The translations under genes and the position numbers were made by a program. Below, one piece after another: positions 62,454 to 64,000 of a DNA stretch of 64,000 nt (the stretch's first letter is position 1; each line of letters begins with the position of its first letter). Under the pieces are notes generated by a model, which saw only the letters and a list, made by a program, of their open reading frames with translations, was not told the origin of the DNA and searched no databases. Source of the DNA: Hyaloscypha bicolor E (Eukaryota > Ascomycota > Leotiomycetes > Helotiales > Hyaloscyphaceae); contig NW_020194530.1 of assembly GCF_002865645.1 (NCBI RefSeq), forward strand, positions 72,652-136,651. Direction: 5' to 3'.

Positions 62454-62935
62454 ATGTCGTCGACAGCCAAATCTCCACGCAGTCTAGAATCCAATCAACC
62501 ACGCGAAGATGAAATTATCTCTGATACTCCACCTACGCCTTCCGAATCTAAAGCCGTGTTCCAAATCCGGCCAATGTCGACGAAACCTCTGCCATATCTG
62601 TCTCCACGAGAAACTCAAGGCTCGGAAATCCAGTGAGGAAACGAACAAGAGGTGAAGCGGCAGCCGGAGCTTGTTGATTTGGCCGCACATATAAACCACC
62701 AAAATGAGACTATGAAGACTGAAAGGGAGAGACGCCACCAGGACGAGATTCGATCTCTCAGCCACTCGCATCGGGGACTTCTGGCCCGAAAAGACCAAGA
62801 GCATGAAATGGAGATAATAAGAGAGCGTAAAGGGGAGGGAATGGGGCCAATGGAAGTGACGAGATACTATGAAAACGAAATTCGATTTCTCATTGGCTCA
62901 CACAAAGCGATTCTGGCCTAAAAAGGCCGAGAGCA
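62454..62935 (+). pseudogene. Coiled-coil ORF with internal stop, cut off by AT-rich DNA
   Basis: ATG at 62454, 53 bases after the HSP70-like stop. The frame is open to TGA at 62634-62636, then continues in the same frame from about 62637 to TAA at 62919-62921 and shortly beyond to TAA near 62943, where the AT-rich block starts. Residues after the first stop are charged and helical (NETMKTERERRHQDEIRSL). A repeat is visible: EIRSLSHSHRGLLARKDQEHE and EIRFLIGSHKAILA, stop, KGREHK, so the TAA replaces a charged residue of the unit. A GTGAGG donor at the first stop leaves a small chance that it is intronic, but no good acceptor follows in phase. Likely a truncated or decayed coiled-coil repeat gene; whether it is expressed is unknown. 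Confidence 0.5.
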
Positions 62936-64000
62936 TAAAATATAATTAATTATTAAGAATTATAGTATTATAATATAAAATTAAAGCTTATTTTATTCCA
63001 ATTTAAATATTACCTTATTATAATAGGTTTAATAGCTAGTATTTCGCCTTTATTTACTTTATTTATTTTTATAAACAAGTATTATTATAAGGGTTTTAGC
63101 TTTTCTAATTATATAATATAATTATATAATATTTAAAATAAATAATATATATTATTTTATTTTTATTTTTTAAAAATTAATTAATTTTTATATTTTTTAT
63201 ATTTTAATTATATATTATTTAATAAAAATAAAAAGAATTTATTATTTATATTACTTTTATATAAGTTTTATATAATAATTAAAAATATTTAATTATATAT
63301 AATTAAAAAATATATAATAAATCTCAAATATTACAAATATTAATTAGAGAAATTAATAAATCTTTAATATTATAGGCTTTAAACTTATAAATTACTAAAT
63401 ATATATGTTTTATTAAAAGCTTCTATTTAAAATAAAGAAATTTAAATCTTATAAAAAATATAGAAATTAGTTTTATATTACATTCAATATTATAATATTA
63501 TAATTTATTAATAAATAATTTATAAATTATTATTAGTTTAATAATTAATTTTTAATTTAAAAATTAATAATTAAATTATAACTAATTAGAAATTAAATGT
63601 AATTAAATATAATTTTTTTTTAATATACTAATAGAAATAATAATACTAAAAAATTATTAAAAAAAAAATTAAAAAGAATATTTATTTCTAATAAAAGAAA
63701 ATATATAATAATAGAAAATTAATTTCTTATATAAGAAACTTATAATAGAAAAGAAAAACTAAAAGACCTTATTATATTTACTAAATATTTATAATATTAA
63801 ATATATTTAATTAAAGCTAGAATTATAAAATTAAATTCGAATATTATATAAAGGTTTATTAAATAATATAATTAGAATAATAAAACAAAAGTATTAGAAC
63901 TAGAATATTACTAATTTATTAAAAACTACTAGTTTAAAATTAGTAATATTCTTTAATAATATAATTATTAAATTATTTAATAAATTAAGAAATTAGTTAT
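62936..64000. repeat. AT-rich, RIP-like block at the right window edge
   Basis: Composition switches abruptly to almost pure A+T after the coiled-coil ORF. No LTR, TIR or coding remnant recognised; it continues beyond the window. Confidence 0.7.

Overview
The window looks like part of a filamentous ascomycete (Pezizomycotina) chromosome. Genes have 45-100 bp introns with GT(A/G)AG(T/G)-type donors, CTAAC/CTGAC-like branch sites and short tails. GC-balanced gene islands alternate with very AT-rich blocks whose repeats differ from one another almost only by C>T and G>A, which is the signature of repeat-induced point mutation (RIP).

Layout. (1) 1-4432, gene island: a single-exon F-box/LRR-like gene, a possible small Cys-containing gene on the minus strand, and a short-chain dehydrogenase (SDR) with an in-frame stop just before its catalytic Tyr. 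(2) 4433-10943: a 6.5 kb hAT-type DNA transposon with an 18-bp perfect terminal inverted repeat (TIR) and an 8-bp perfect target-site duplication (TSD), inserted 15 bases past the SDR stop codon. Its interior is RIP-degraded and its right end carries a complex minisatellite. (3) 10944-18518, gene island: a broken unidentified gene, then two divergently transcribed major facilitator genes, an SV2/SVOP-like sugar-porter-type protein on minus and a DHA2-type 14-TM exporter on plus. (4) 18519-57141: about 38.6 kb of RIP'd repeats. It starts with a 244-bp LTR-like element. The core is a nest of retrotransposons: a Ty1/copia copy A (20585-27195, minus); two 5'-truncated copia copies on plus; and, splitting the LTR of the second one, a 26.8 kb insertion. 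That insertion consists of a minus-strand Ty3/gypsy relic, carrying copia B, which in turn carries a 13 kb plus-strand gypsy element. A second hAT-like end closes the block at 57141. (5) 57142-62935, gene island: a long coiled-coil protein (minus) and an HSP70-like ATPase (plus) arranged head to head, then a short coiled-coil ORF with an internal stop that runs into (6) another AT-rich block to 64000.

The gene islands hold accessory-type genes (transport, SDR, F-box, HSP70-like) rather than a recognisable biosynthetic cluster. Three coding relics (SDR, the 12.1 kb pseudogene, the 62.5 kb coiled-coil ORF) lie within about 1.2 kb of repeat blocks. For the SDR the change fits RIP spilling into flanking single-copy DNA. 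Gene models were built by hand from splice signals and reading frame. Product names rest on motifs visible in the translations, not on a database search.
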